Shown here piece after piece: positions 1-10,363 of a stretch of 64,000 nucleotides of DNA (position 1 is its first letter; each line of letters starts with the position of its first letter). The DNA is from Impatiens glandulifera (lineage: Eukaryota > Streptophyta > Magnoliopsida > Ericales > Balsaminaceae), in contig NC_061863.1 in the NCBI RefSeq assembly GCF_907164915.1, positions 10,417,882 to 10,481,881 of the forward strand. The letters run 5' to 3'. The translations under genes were made by a program, and so were the position numbers. Under the pieces are notes generated by a model, which searched no databases, was not told the origin of the DNA, and was given only the letters and a program-made list of their open reading frames with translations.

Positions 1-510
1 CAATTACATCGCAATACTCCGTCATCACTACATGCCTTTAGTGACGCGGATTGGGCAAGCGATGTTGATAACTTCATCTCTACTACAGGTTATATCATAT
101 ATCTCGGCAAAAATGCTATCTCCTGGACATCTCGCAAACAAAAAACGATAGCCCGATCCTCAACCGAAGCTGAATTTCGTGCCATTGCTGACACCACTTC
201 CGAACTCAATTGGATAAAATCCCTTCTACAAGAACTCGACATCCACTTACCTTACACCTGTTATATATTGTGATAACTTAAGTGCTACAAATTACTCCGT
301 CAATCCGATTTTTCACTCTCGAATGAAGCATGTTGCTCTCGCTTTTTATTTTGTTCGTGAACAAGTCCAAGCTGGAACACTTCGGGTACAACACATCAGT
401 GAACATGATCAGCTCGCCGACGGCCTCACCAAACCCCTCCCTCGCCCGCGTTTTGAGTTCCTATTATTCAAGATTGTCCTCTTCAATGGAAGGTCCATGT
501 TGAGGGGGAA
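1..510 (+). pseudogene. Copia element A, RNase H end of pol (5' part outside window)
   Basis: This is the C-terminal RNase H domain of a Ty1/copia polyprotein, which degrades the RNA strand during reverse transcription. The first frame reads from base 1 and shows the copia signatures SDADWASD, SWTSRKQKT, STEAEFRA and ELNWIKSLL. Near base 262 the frame shifts; the next frame carries the CDNLSA-type motif, then FHSRMKHVALAFYFVRE and DGLTKPLPRPRF. The catalytic acidic positions (D, E, D) are visible but split between frames, so the copy is broken by one indel and a stop. It ends directly before a purine-rich tract and a TG-starting LTR, so the element runs on the + strand and begins left of the window. 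The family is certain; the exact lineage is not. Confidence 0.9.
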
Positions 511-825
511 TGTTAAGGAACTAGACAATCTTACTCCACAAAATCTGCAAGTCAAAGATGCAATCAAGTCACAATATATTAATCTTAGTGATTGCACAAC
601 TAATTGTTACCCATATTTAGACTCCACAAAATCTGCAAGTCAAAGATGCAATCAAGTCACAATATATTCCTCCATAATCTTAGTGATTGCACAGCTAATT
701 TTTACTCATATTTAGACTTTACATATAACAAATTGTAATATAAATAACCTGTACATTTCTCATTCATATATACAATTATTCTTTTTCAATCATATATCTT
801 CTCTACAATATACTCCTACACTACA
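511..825 (+). repeat. 3' LTR of copia element A
   Basis: The LTR starts with TGTTAAGG immediately after a polypurine tract (GAGGGGGAA). It ends near a CTACA about 315 bp later; the right end is uncertain because the partner LTR lies outside the window. Inside it a segment of about 90 bp (ACTCCACAAAATCTGCAAGT onward) occurs twice in tandem, at about 532-620 and 621-715. Confidence 0.6.
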
Positions 826-1079
826 TACAAATCAAAATTTAAACTAGAAAGTTTTTTAAATTTTGAAATAACATCTTTGGTTGTTGTACTTGAGAAAGAG
901 ACCAATGAAAAAATAACCTTACTTTTCAGAGATTTTAAAATTGGATTTAGACTTTTCTCAATTACAGTGAACGAAATAAATATAATCCAATAGAAATTTT
1001 CTAAATAATCTCTAAAATATATTTAGACAGAGAAATAGAAAAATAATATAGAACAAGAGAAATACAAAACTCAAATAGT
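826..1079. other. AT-rich spacer, nothing recognised
   Basis: AT-rich sequence with no sustained frame and no terminal repeats that I can see. Confidence 0.5.
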
Positions 1080-1540
1080 TGTAAACTGAAATTTATTAAT
1101 AATTTTAATTACAACCGAATTGGAAAGTTACAATCGGGGAAATCATTCTTAGATACTTAACAAAGATCCTAAGATCTTCAGAACACGATATGATTCACTC
1201 TTCCCACAAAAACTCAAAACGAAGAAGTTTCTAATGAACAACAATGGCAGAATTTTGAAGGAGTTTCTCTATTTCTATCATCTTCTCTCTCTATTTTTTT
1301 TCTCACTCTAAAACTTCTTCTCTTATGACTTAGAACCCTATTTATACCAGCCACTAAAGCTACTTTAGAGCCTTCTATAGGCTCATTTGTAAATTTATGT
1401 GCATCAAATACGTTCGTGTCGCAATAACTTTCAAGGTCCATTAGTCCACTAGGTTGATTTAGGTTTTCTAAAACTTTCACCGAGATGATCTCCACCCTCC
1501 AAATTCCACTGATCATATGTGTCATTCAAGCCATCCATGC
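1080..1540 (-). repeat. LTR-like remnant with TATA box (possible solo LTR)
   Basis: Read on the minus strand, this stretch has the order expected of a copia LTR. A purine-rich GGAGGGTGGAGATC comes first, a TATAAATAGGG box lies at about 1336-1348, a GA-rich leader follows, and the end resembles a plant polyadenylation region (GATTGTAA, AATAAATTTC). A 103-codon open frame crosses it, but its sequence is that of promoter and leader, so I do not call a gene. No partner LTR or TSD was found. Confidence 0.35.
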
Positions 1541-2686
1541 CAACTGTACAGCCAATGTTGAGCATTCTTTTGCAATCCGAGCCATCCGTGTTGAGTCTAT
1601 TTTTATCTCAGTTTTTATTTCATGCAATACTAATAAAACAACATTAATGCTAGATATATTTTAAAACTAGCCCAATTATTTAATTGTTCATTTGTTTATA
1701 TCATTTTGTTTAATTTAAAATGCCAGGAGGTTGATACATTTCTATTTCCAAACTAATTATTTATTTTACTCGTTAATGAGCTCATATACAAATTATTGAT
1801 AAATAATTTCGTTGGATCGAAATTATTTAGAGTAACAAATTCAAGTTAAAAAAATGAGTTTTTACAATATTAAATTCAATTTAAGTTGGAAAAAAAATCA
1901 ATGTCAGTTTATTTGAAACAACCGAAATAGTGTTATCTCAATGACAACAACAAATGAAAACTAATTGAAATTGGAGACAAACATTATTTCGCTAAATTAC
2001 AACGACTGGTGAAATCAAATTTAAGTTGGAGAAGCAGTCAAAGTTAGCCTATTAGCAACAAAATGATTATCTCAAAAGAAAAGCAATGGTGGACAAAAGC
2101 CGAAGGTACAAATGTCAATTTCGGGTGGCCATTATGTTTTTGACAAGAAAAACCTTGTACTACTTTTAATAAAAATAAAGTCTGAGAAAGATTATATATT
2201 TAAGACTACAAATGAGTGTTTTTGTGATAAGCTTGGATATGCATTTTTCAATACTAAAAATCTTTATCCAAATTTTCTTCAAATGGACATTATGTAAATC
2301 CTTTTTTCCACTTAAATAATCATATGTCAACAAAGTTATTTTATAAAAATTCATATATAAATGTATTGCACATGATTAAAATAAATAATTAGTTTGAAAA
2401 TGTTATCATATTAATCAAGTTTTAATCAATGAAGTTTCAAATTAATTAAATTCTTGAACATTTTAAAATAAAACTATAATGATATAAATAAACAAATAGA
2501 CTCATTGAAACAACCATGTGCGGAAACAAACGGAGGTAGGCAGGTGGCAGGGCCATGGCTAGTAACCTGGGCGGGTTAACCAAGTCAAACATTGTTTAAC
2601 CCAGCAGTTAACTCAAGTTAACCACCTAACTATTGGAGGGTCAAACGCGAAATGGTTCTAGAGGCCCAAGCTCAAGCATTCGACGA
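1541..2686. other. AT-rich spacer left of the nested complex
   Basis: Mostly AT-rich, with short open frames lacking any protein-like pattern. The last 170 bp (2517-2686) are more GC-rich and contain repeated GGTTAACC-type words; I recognise no family. Confidence 0.4.
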
Positions 2687-3409
2687 TGTTGGTTCTGATT
2701 ATTGGTTCTTCTAAAATAATTATAAAGAAATGAAACGTTGGAAAAATGGAGAAATACAATAAGATTTGTTGAAGAGGAAACTTTTTTGAGTGACTTTTGT
2801 ATATTTTCAACAAACGTGTTCAAGTGCGGCTTTGGAGCAGTGGTGTATAACATTTGGCAAGAACGAAATGTAAGAGTATATGGCAGAACCCGTAGGAACG
2901 TTGAAGAGTTATGAAAAGATATTGTATCGGATTGCAGCGCCCTCGCGGGAACGTGGAGAAGAATTCCAAGCACATAACTGAACTGGAATATCTGCAGAAA
3001 CTGGAATTTACCGTTTTTTAAACTCACTAGAATTAAAAACATTGTAATTAGATAATTCATTTACGTTTTTAGGTTTTTAGATTTTTAGATTTTATTCAGA
3101 ATGTTACGACCTCAAAATCATTCTAGGCCTGTCTAGAATGATCTCTTAAACTTGTGGTTTTTTTCCCATTTTTGGGAATTTTTAATGAAATGACGTTAAG
3201 TCGTTTCCCCCCCCCCCCCCCCCCACAAAAAAAAAGTGTTGTATATTAACCTTTACAAACAAACATTATAAATGAGTAAATTAACTTAGAAACCCTAAAT
3301 TACTTATATATACAGACCCAAGCTCATTAATAATTAAATAAGTCATATTCATAAAATACAATAAAGGACAACAACTTTTAATTTGCGGACAATCAAAGCT
3401 AAACTTACA
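2687..3409 (-). repeat. OLD 3' LTR (interrupted by LINE tail)
   Basis: Starts with TGTTGG at 2687 and ends in TTACA at 3409, followed by the complement of a polypurine tract (ATCTCCCCC). It aligns with 25316-25601 and with the two LTRs of element B, apart from the LINE at 2806-3238. Confidence 0.8.
2806..3238 (+). mobile_element. 5'-truncated LINE tail inside the OLD LTR
   Basis: The sequence begins within the end of an L1-type ORF2 (FKCGFGAVVYNIWQERNVRVYG), runs through the 3' UTR and ends in a run of about 18 C followed by poly(A). It is flanked by TTGTATATT at 2797-2805 and 3239-3247, a 9-bp TSD that is also LTR sequence, so target-primed insertion into the LTR is clear. The same family appears at 33389-33909, 41768-42309 and, with the coding region, at 38013-40262. 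Confidence 0.85.
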
Positions 3410-3429
3410 ATCTCCCCCATAAGCTTGAA

Positions 3430-4364
3430 ATGGTTAGAGACTCTTCACGCCGAGCAGCTCTCACATCTCGGCGAATTTGACTTTTGCTAGTGTCTTGGTA
3501 AGAATGTCTGCACGTTGCTATTTGGTGCTTACAAACTCTACAACAATCTGTCGGTTCTCGACACATTCACGGATCAAGTGAACCTGAGTGTCGATCTATT
3601 TGCTGCGTCCATAAAACATTGGGTTTTTCATTAATGTTATTGCGGATTTGTTGTCGACATAAATGATTATTGACCTCTGCTCGCATCCGAGCTCCTCGCT
3701 CAACAAGTTTCTCAGCCAAAGTTTTTGACACGATGTTGCAGTAGCTGCCATAAACTCCGCCTTACATGAAGATAAAGAAACAGTTCACAACTTTTGATAT
3801 TGTCAGGTGATCAAATTCCCGTTGAGATAAAATATCATCCCTCTAGTGCTTTTTCTATTGATTGTGTCACTAGTTAGGTCGTTGTCAGTAAAATAAACAT
3901 GTTCTTCAACTTTCCATCCTCTTATTAACTAAATCTCAAAGCTCGCTATTTTCTTCACATAACGAAGAATGTGTTTTATTGCTTGTTGACGTTGAGTGGT
4001 AGGCTGCTCCATGTAACGACTCACTATGACAACTACATAAGAGATATCGGGTCGAGTGTGCGTCAAGTACCTAAGATACACGATGATACACCTATACTCC
4101 TTCAGATCCATTAAGATTCCTTCCACATCCTTTCCGAGCTGCAATTTTGCTTCCATAGGATACTTGCTCGAGTTGCAATCTTTCATTACAAACTGTTTCA
4201 ACACCTTCTTCGCATAAGATGTGGTCTTCACCTTGATGCTATCTTTCTTATGGTCCACCTCGATACCAATGTAGTACGAGAGTAGCCCGAGATCACTTAT
4301 CTCGAACTCCTTTATCATTTGTTTTTTGAACTCCTCAACACCCTAGATGCTTGATCCTATCACG
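3430..4364 (-). pseudogene. OLD pol: end of RT and decayed RNase H
   Basis: The minus-strand frame at 3929-4318 contains the copia RT C-terminal motifs EFEISDLGLLSYYIGIEV, then YPMEAKLQLGKDVEG, THTRPDISYVV and AIKHILRYVK. Downstream, the RNase H sequence is recognisable only in scattered words (NEKPNVLW, SLDP) across several frames with many stops. The piece is cut at 4369 by element B exactly behind the YVDD region of RT. The other half lies at 8269 onward. Confidence 0.85.
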
Positions 4365-4369
4365 ATAAA

Positions 4370-4646
4370 TGTTGGCTTTGACTATTGGATCTTTCTAAGA
4401 ACAACTATGAAGATATGAAACTCTGGAAAATAGATTTTTGCTAAAGAGGAAAAAGTCTTAAGAATCTTAAGTGTTGTATATTCAACCTTTACAAACAACC
4501 CTTATATAGGAGTAATTAGCCTAGAACCCTAAATTACTTATACATACAGGCCCAAGCCCATTAATAATTAAATAAAACCTAATGGTGTAAAAGACAATAA
4601 AGACCTACAACTTTCAATTTTATGACAATCAATGCTTAAACTCACA
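4370..4646 (-). repeat. Element B 3' LTR
   Basis: Reads TGTTGGCTTTG to CTCACA on the + strand, followed by ATCTCCCC, the complement of the polypurine tract. Same length as the partner LTR at 7992-8268. Confidence 0.9.
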
Positions 4647-7600
4647 ATCTCCCCTATAAGCTTGATTTGGTTCGAGATTCTTCACGCTGAGCAGCTCTCG
4701 CATCTCTACAAATTTGACTATTGCTAGTGCCTTAGTGAGAATGTCTGCACGCTGCTCTCTAGTGCTTACGAACTCTACAACGATTTGTCGATTCTCGACG
4801 CATTCACGGATAAAATGGAACTGAGTGTCGATGTGTTTACTACGTCCATGAAACACCGGGTTCTTCATTAATGCTATTGCGGACTTGTTGTCATCATAGA
4901 GGATTACCGGCCTCGGCTCGTATCCGAGCACCTCACTCAACAAGTTTCTTAGCCAAAGTCCTTGGCACGACGCTGCAGTAGCTGCTATAAACTCCGTCTC
5001 ACATGAAGATAAAGCAACCGTTCGTTGCTTCTGAGATTGCCACGTGATCAGATTCCCGTTGAGATAAAACACTATCCCTCTAGTACCTTTTCTATCGTCT
5101 GTGTCACCGACTAGGTCGCTGTCAGTAAAACCAACGAGTTCTTCAACTTCTCGTCCTCTTCTTAACTGAATCCCATAACTCGTCGTTCCCTTCACGTAAC
5201 GGAGAATGTGTTTTACTGCCTGTTGGTATAGAGTGGTAGGCTTCTCCATGTATCGACTCACTATGCCAACTACAAGGAGATATCGGGTCGAGTGTGCGTT
5301 AAGTACTTGAGACACCCCGATAATATGCCTATACTCCTTCGGATCCATTATGCTTCCTTCCACATCCTTTTCGAGCTGCAACTTTGCTTCCATTGGATAC
5401 TTTCTCGAGTTACAATCCTCCATTGCAAATTGTTTTAACACCTTCTTTGTATAAGTTTCCTGCTTCACCTCGATGCTATCTATCTTCTGATCCACCTCGA
5501 TACCAAGATAGTACGAGAGTAGCCCGAGATCACTCATCTTAAACTCCTTCATCATTTATTTTTTGAACTCCTCAAGCTCGTTGTCGTCGTTGCACCACTC
5601 CCACTTCTTTTCCTCTTCGAACACGACATCTCTGCTCACACGGATTTTCTCGCAAACTGGATCAAGAAACCTGTGTGCCTTGCTTCTGTCTTCGACACCA
5701 AGGTACACCATGGCTTGACTTCGATCATCAAACTTCTTGAGATGTGGTCCCTCTGTCTGAACATGTCCGGTACACCCAAATACTCTCAAGTGCTCTAGAT
5801 GAGGTCTCTTATCGGTCCACGCCTGGTAAGGAGTGCAAGTTCCTAGCACCTTTGTCGGGAAGCGATTCAAGAGATAAGCTACATGTCGTACTGCCTCTCC
5901 CTAGACGTTTGTAGGTACCCGCATGCTCTTTAGTAAGCTCCTAGTAGTGCCCATCACTATACGATTTCTTCTCTCCACCACGTTGTTTTGTTCTGAAGTG
6001 TATGGTGCCGTGAGGTGACGTTCGACTCCTTCCTCTTTACAGAACTCCGCAAATTTTTGTGATGTGAACTCTCCACCTCGATCAGTACGCAAAGTTTTTA
6101 GGTTGTGCTCCGACTTGTTCTCAACGAGCCTCTTGAACTTCTTGAATGCTTCAAAAGCTTCTCCTTTTTCTCTAAGCATGCACACCCACATCCAACGACT
6201 ATAATCATCAACAAGTAGAAGAAAATACTTGTTACCGACGAGTGATGGAGGGGTGATCGGACCACACAGATCCTCATGCACAAGTTGTAGGGGATGCTCG
6301 ACATGAAAGTTTGCTTGGGCAGGAAATGGTAGCCTTGTCTGCTTTGCAACCATGCAACTCTCACACACTTGGTCGGGGTGTGTGAACTTGGACAGCCCTA
6401 TAGCCATCTCCTTCTCCCCCATCATCTTGAGTGCATTAAAGTTTATGTGCTCAAGTCTCGCGTGCGATAACCAAGATGGGTCTGCTAGCGATGTTAATAG
6501 ATAAGCGGGTTGCCTCGTCTCGAGAGAAATCTTGTATAACCGTTTTTTCGATTTCTCCACCTTCATCAATAGAACACCATTTTGGTCGAACATCTTTAGG
6601 AGCGAGCTAGCTAAGATGACCGTGTTGCATTTTTCTATCATCTGACCGAGACTTATAATATTACTTTTCAATTTTGGAATGTAATATACCTCAGTTATTA
6701 TACGTTGATCTCCGTTCTTGCATTCGAACAAGATGGATCCTCGACCCTTGATCTCGACGAGTGAGCCATCTCCGAACTTCACATTTCTGGTGATTTTCTC
6801 GTCAAGCTCATTGAACTTCTGTCGATGACCCGTCATATGATTGTTTGCTCCATTATTAAGGTACCACACGTCGGTGTAATTATACTCATCGCCACTTGCG
6901 ATGAGGATCACCATGACTTTCTCTTCATTGAGCACCACCACATCTGGTTCCTCTTTGGACGATTATTGCTCGAGATCTTCGAGGTTTGTCTCCTCATCTT
7001 CGGGCAAAGTGTTTGTCACTTCCTTGGCAAACATTAATGTTGGATCCTCATCATGGGAGTTAGTGAGGTTTGCTTCATCATTGGGCCTTTGGTTAGAGCA
7101 CTTAGACGCGTAGTGCCCATACTTTTGACAAGCGTAACACTTCACTGTGCTCTTGTCTTTGCGGGACTTAATATCTTCTCGTCGAGATGAGCTTTCTCCA
7201 CGACCTCGACCTCCACCTCTCCCTTTTCCACGACCTTAGTTATCTCCACCGTTGCCGCTACGACTCGATGATCCAGAAGAAAAATTGGCTTCTCCGTTTT
7301 TCTTCATTCGTGACATCCATTCATCATGCGTAAGCAATATATGTTCCTCCTCTTGGTCTCCGTATCCGCGAAGTCTCTCCTCGTGGACTTTGAGACAACC
7401 AACGATCTCCTCGACGATCATATTCTAGAGGTCACCAAATTGTTCGATCGCTGTAACGATCTACATGTATGTTTGTGGTAAGGCTCTAAGGAACTTCTTG
7501 ACGACGGAGATCTCCTCCACCTTCTCTCCCAATGAGCGAATACCAGTCACAATGGATGTCAATTTCATGGCAAAATCATCCACCGATTCCCCATTCTTCA

Positions 7601-7973
7601 TACGAATCGCCTCAAATTGTGTCTTCAAGGTTTGCACTTTTACCTCCTTGACTCTCTCCCCTCCAACATGCATTGTCTTTAGCGTCTCCCACGCTAGCTT
7701 GGCGGAATCCTTCTCATCCACCATGAGAAGGACGTCCTTAGGGAGTGCTTGATAGATGGCGGCGAGAGCCATTCAATCCATTCGTTCGTCTACATCTTCG
7801 AGCATCACGACTTCCCACACTCCTTGTGCTTGTAAGTTTACACGCATCTTCAATGCCCACACCGAGTAGTTACTCTTCGTGAGTAACAGATATGAGAGCG
7901 TCATGTTCCCTTCTCTTCCAATCTTCATTGCCGTCGCCTCTCTAGTTGATCTTGTTGACGACATGTTCTTCAA
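4629..7973 (-). pseudogene. Element B gag-pol, one frame with stops and an RT deletion
   Basis: A copia polyprotein gene. In order on the minus strand: gag (7973 to about 7240, SNYSVWALKMRVNLQ and a conserved VEEIVG), an RG-rich linker, a CCHC knuckle CYACQKYGHYASKC (about 7140-7099), protease (WYLNNGANNHMTG, about 6860), the integrase zinc region, and the integrase core with LCGP, VDDYSRW, RTDRGGEF and NVVERRN (about 6290-5970). The integrase D, D and E are all kept. The linker VFGCTGH...FEEEKKWEW is followed directly by the RT end (KMSDLGLLSYYLGIEV) and RNase H (FTDSDLVGD, SSCETEFIA, YDDNKSAI). The central RT with YVDD is absent. The protease active-site Asp is Asn. Nearly all stops sit at Trp, Gln or Arg positions. 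The start is the first ATG before the gag motif. Confidence 0.9.
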
Positions 7974-7991
7974 TCTAGCTCTGATATCAAA

Positions 7992-8268
7992 TGTTGGCTT
8001 TGACTATTGGATCTTTCTAAGAACAACTATGAAGATATGAAACTATGGAAAATAAATATTTGCTAAAGAGGAAAAAGTCTTAAGAATCTTAAGTGTTGTA
8101 TATTCAACCTTTACAAACAACCCTTATATAGGAGTAATTAGCCTAGAATCCTAAATTACTTATACATACAGGCCCAAGCCCATTAATAATTAAATAAACC
8201 ATAATAGTTTAAAAGACAATAAAGGCCTACAACTTTCAATTTTCTGACAATCAATGCTTAAATTCACA
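7992..8268 (-). repeat. Element B 5' LTR
   Basis: A 277-bp LTR matching 4370-4646 with about 4% difference. The primer binding site lies just inside (about 7978-7991). Confidence 0.9.
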
Positions 8269-9152
8269 ATCAAGTCGTCGACATATATGCCAACAATGGG
8301 TACTTCTTCTCCATGATTTATCGTGTACACAACCTGCTCTTGAGAACATTCACAAAATTTAGAATCATCATTATTTTTTTTTAAGGAAAGTGTTTCACTC
8401 CCTTGGTGCTTGACGTAGTCTGTAGAGTGCCTTGTACAACTTGTAAATCTTGTGCTCTTTATTTTTGATTTTGAAGCCTTCTGGTCTAGTGACGTTGACT
8501 TCTTCTTCGATGACACCATTGAGAAATGCTGATTTCACATCCAAGTGGTGGATCTTCCATTAACGATGAACTACGATGGTAAAAATTAGCCTAATTGTGT
8601 CAAGTTTTGCCACATGTGTAAAGGTCTTCTCAAAGTCAACGCATTTCTTCTGTACGTAGTCTTTCGCTGCCAATCTCACTTTTTGTTTGAGAATGTTGCC
8701 TTCGCAGTCTTTTTTCAATTTGAAAACTCATTTTAACTCGATGGTCTTATAATCGGGTGGTAAGTCGGTGAGCTCCCATTTCTTATTCTTCCTAATGGAC
8801 TCGAACTCTTTCTTCATGGCCTAATACCACTACTCTTTGGTTACCTCCTCGTGATATGTTGTTGGCTCATTGGTGGTAAGAAACAACAATTCATCTCGAT
8901 TCATCTCTACCAATAGTGCCTCTAAATAGACATCTCGTAGGATTCCGAATTCCATAGAATTTTGTACGAGCTTGTTGTTGTCGTTGGACCGCTCTCACTT
9001 CTTCTCCTCCTTGAACATGAAATATCTACTCACACGGATTTTCCCGCAAGCTGGATCAAAAAACTATATGCCTTGCTTCCCTCTTCGAACTTTTTTTTAA
9101 TGATTTTCTCGTCGAGCTCATTGAGCTTCTCTCGATGGTCGTCATATGGTTG
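8269..9152 (-). pseudogene. OLD pol: protease end, linker and front of RT (integrase lost)
   Basis: Read on the minus strand from 9152, the protease end (NHM, LNELDEKI-like) passes within about 60 bp into the post-integrase linker (FMFKEEKKWE-like, about 9000). RT then follows: TKE..Y.AMKKEFESIRKNK (about 8830), DVKSAFLNG (about 8540) and GIYVDDLIV (about 8270). Several stops and frame changes are present. The piece ends at the insertion point of element B. It keeps the RT that B lacks, while B keeps the integrase that this copy lacks. Confidence 0.75.
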
Positions 9153-9157
9153 TTTTC

Positions 9158-10097
9158 TGTTAGGATCTAGGTAGAGGCTGGGGAACCGGGGTTGGCCGGT
9201 TTAGCGTCTTTCACTCAAAGAGTGGTGATTAATCCGGTTAAAGATTAATACTGGGGTTTCAATACTACACAAACTGTCACAAACCCTTGAACGGAGTTCA
9301 AGCGCGGAAGTGGTTTGTTTCAGGTTGAAGCAGCACACACTTAAGATAGGCAGAACCAGATTTGAATAGGACAAGTTTGAAGATTGCTGGGTCGGTTTTG
9401 AAGCTTAGTGATTCGATTTAGGTGATGTTGAATCGGTTAAGGCGATATTAGTAGGTTAGTGCAAATCAGTTAGAAAATAAAGCAGGCACAAAGTAAATAA
9501 CAAGATAGGTTTTTATGGATGTTCGGAGATAAAACTCCTACGTCACCCCTTCCTCTCGAAACCGCGAGAAAGATATTCACTAAGGAATACAAACACAATC
9601 CGATCGAGACTTATTTCCTGCTCGATAACACTCGTACAATTTAACCAAAATTGTAGAATACACTTCAAGTAAGCGCTTGAACTTTTCTAGAGATAGAACA
9701 CAATCTTTTCACTTAGGCTGTAGAGAATTCAGAACTTGTAACTGCCGCATTTACACTTCAAGTGTCTTTTTATGCTGGTCGGTTATTTATGTTAACCGGA
9801 TGACTTCCGGTTTTTCCATGGCTTCTGATTGACCGACTGCTTAATTGATTCTGGCCTTCTGTTTTGACCGACTGACTTTCCTGTGTGGTCATGTTTACTT
9901 GACCGGTTGCATTTCTTAACCGGTTGAGTGACTTGGTCAGTTGAGTTGCTTGACCGGTTGCATTTCTTAACCGGTTGAGTTCTTTGATCGGTTTCTTAAC
10001 CGGTTGAGTTCTTTGATCGGTTCGATTCTTTGCCTATTCTTGTACAAGGAATTTGTTTTTGTTAAGTTTTATTTAACCGATCTGATTTTATCTAACA
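9158..10097 (-). repeat. Element C 3' LTR (940 bp, deleted form)
   Basis: Runs TGTTAGGATCTAGG to TATCTAACA. It matches 18814-20097 but lacks about 344 bp that in the other LTR include the TATA box (position about 9756 here against 19412-19757). It contains several copies of ACCGGTT and a repeated TTGACCGGTTGCATTTCTTA block. Confidence 0.9.
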
Positions 10098-10350
10098 ATT
10101 TCTCCCTTTTTGATTATTTTATTTAAAATATTCAAAATCATGTAAGAATGCAAATGTAAGCCGGTCTTGTTTTTAAGAGTTTTATTTGGCCGGATTTTTG
10201 GAAACTGACATGGGAGAATTTTTCGAAAAATTTGGAAAATTTTGAGAAAAATTTTGAAATTTTTTATCTTTTATCTTATCAATTTCTCCCTTTTTGATTA
10301 TTTTATTTCAAATATTCAAAACCATGCAAGAATTAAAAAGTAGACCGGTT
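10098..10350 (-). repeat. Duplicated polypurine-tract region
   Basis: The purine tract beside the 3' LTR (complement AATTTCTCCCTTTTTGATTA, 10096-10115) occurs again at about 10280-10299. About 70 bp of following sequence (TTTATTT.AAATATTCAAAA.CATG) is also copied, so the element has two potential plus-strand primers about 185 bp apart. Confidence 0.75.
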
Positions 10351-10363
10351 TCCAAAAATCACT

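Larger units (their letters stand above)
4370..8268 (-). mobile_element. Copia element B (3.9 kb, RT-deleted)
   Basis: A minus-strand copia element with two 277-bp LTRs (4370-4646 and 7992-8268) that differ at about 11 positions. It belongs to the same family as OLD and sits inside OLD's RT. Flanks ATAAA (4365-4369) and ATCAA (8269-8273) are a 5-bp TSD with one mismatch. The primer site next to the 5' LTR reads GATATCAGAGC on the minus strand, one or two changes from the initiator tRNA-Met complement. All coding parts are in one frame, broken by about seven stops. The RT body is missing: the post-integrase linker joins directly to the RT end. Confidence 0.92.

Noticed and set aside
1214..1525. 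103-codon minus-strand open frame
   Set aside because: It runs through TATA box, leader and GA-rich sequence typical of an LTR, and the translation has no protein-family pattern.
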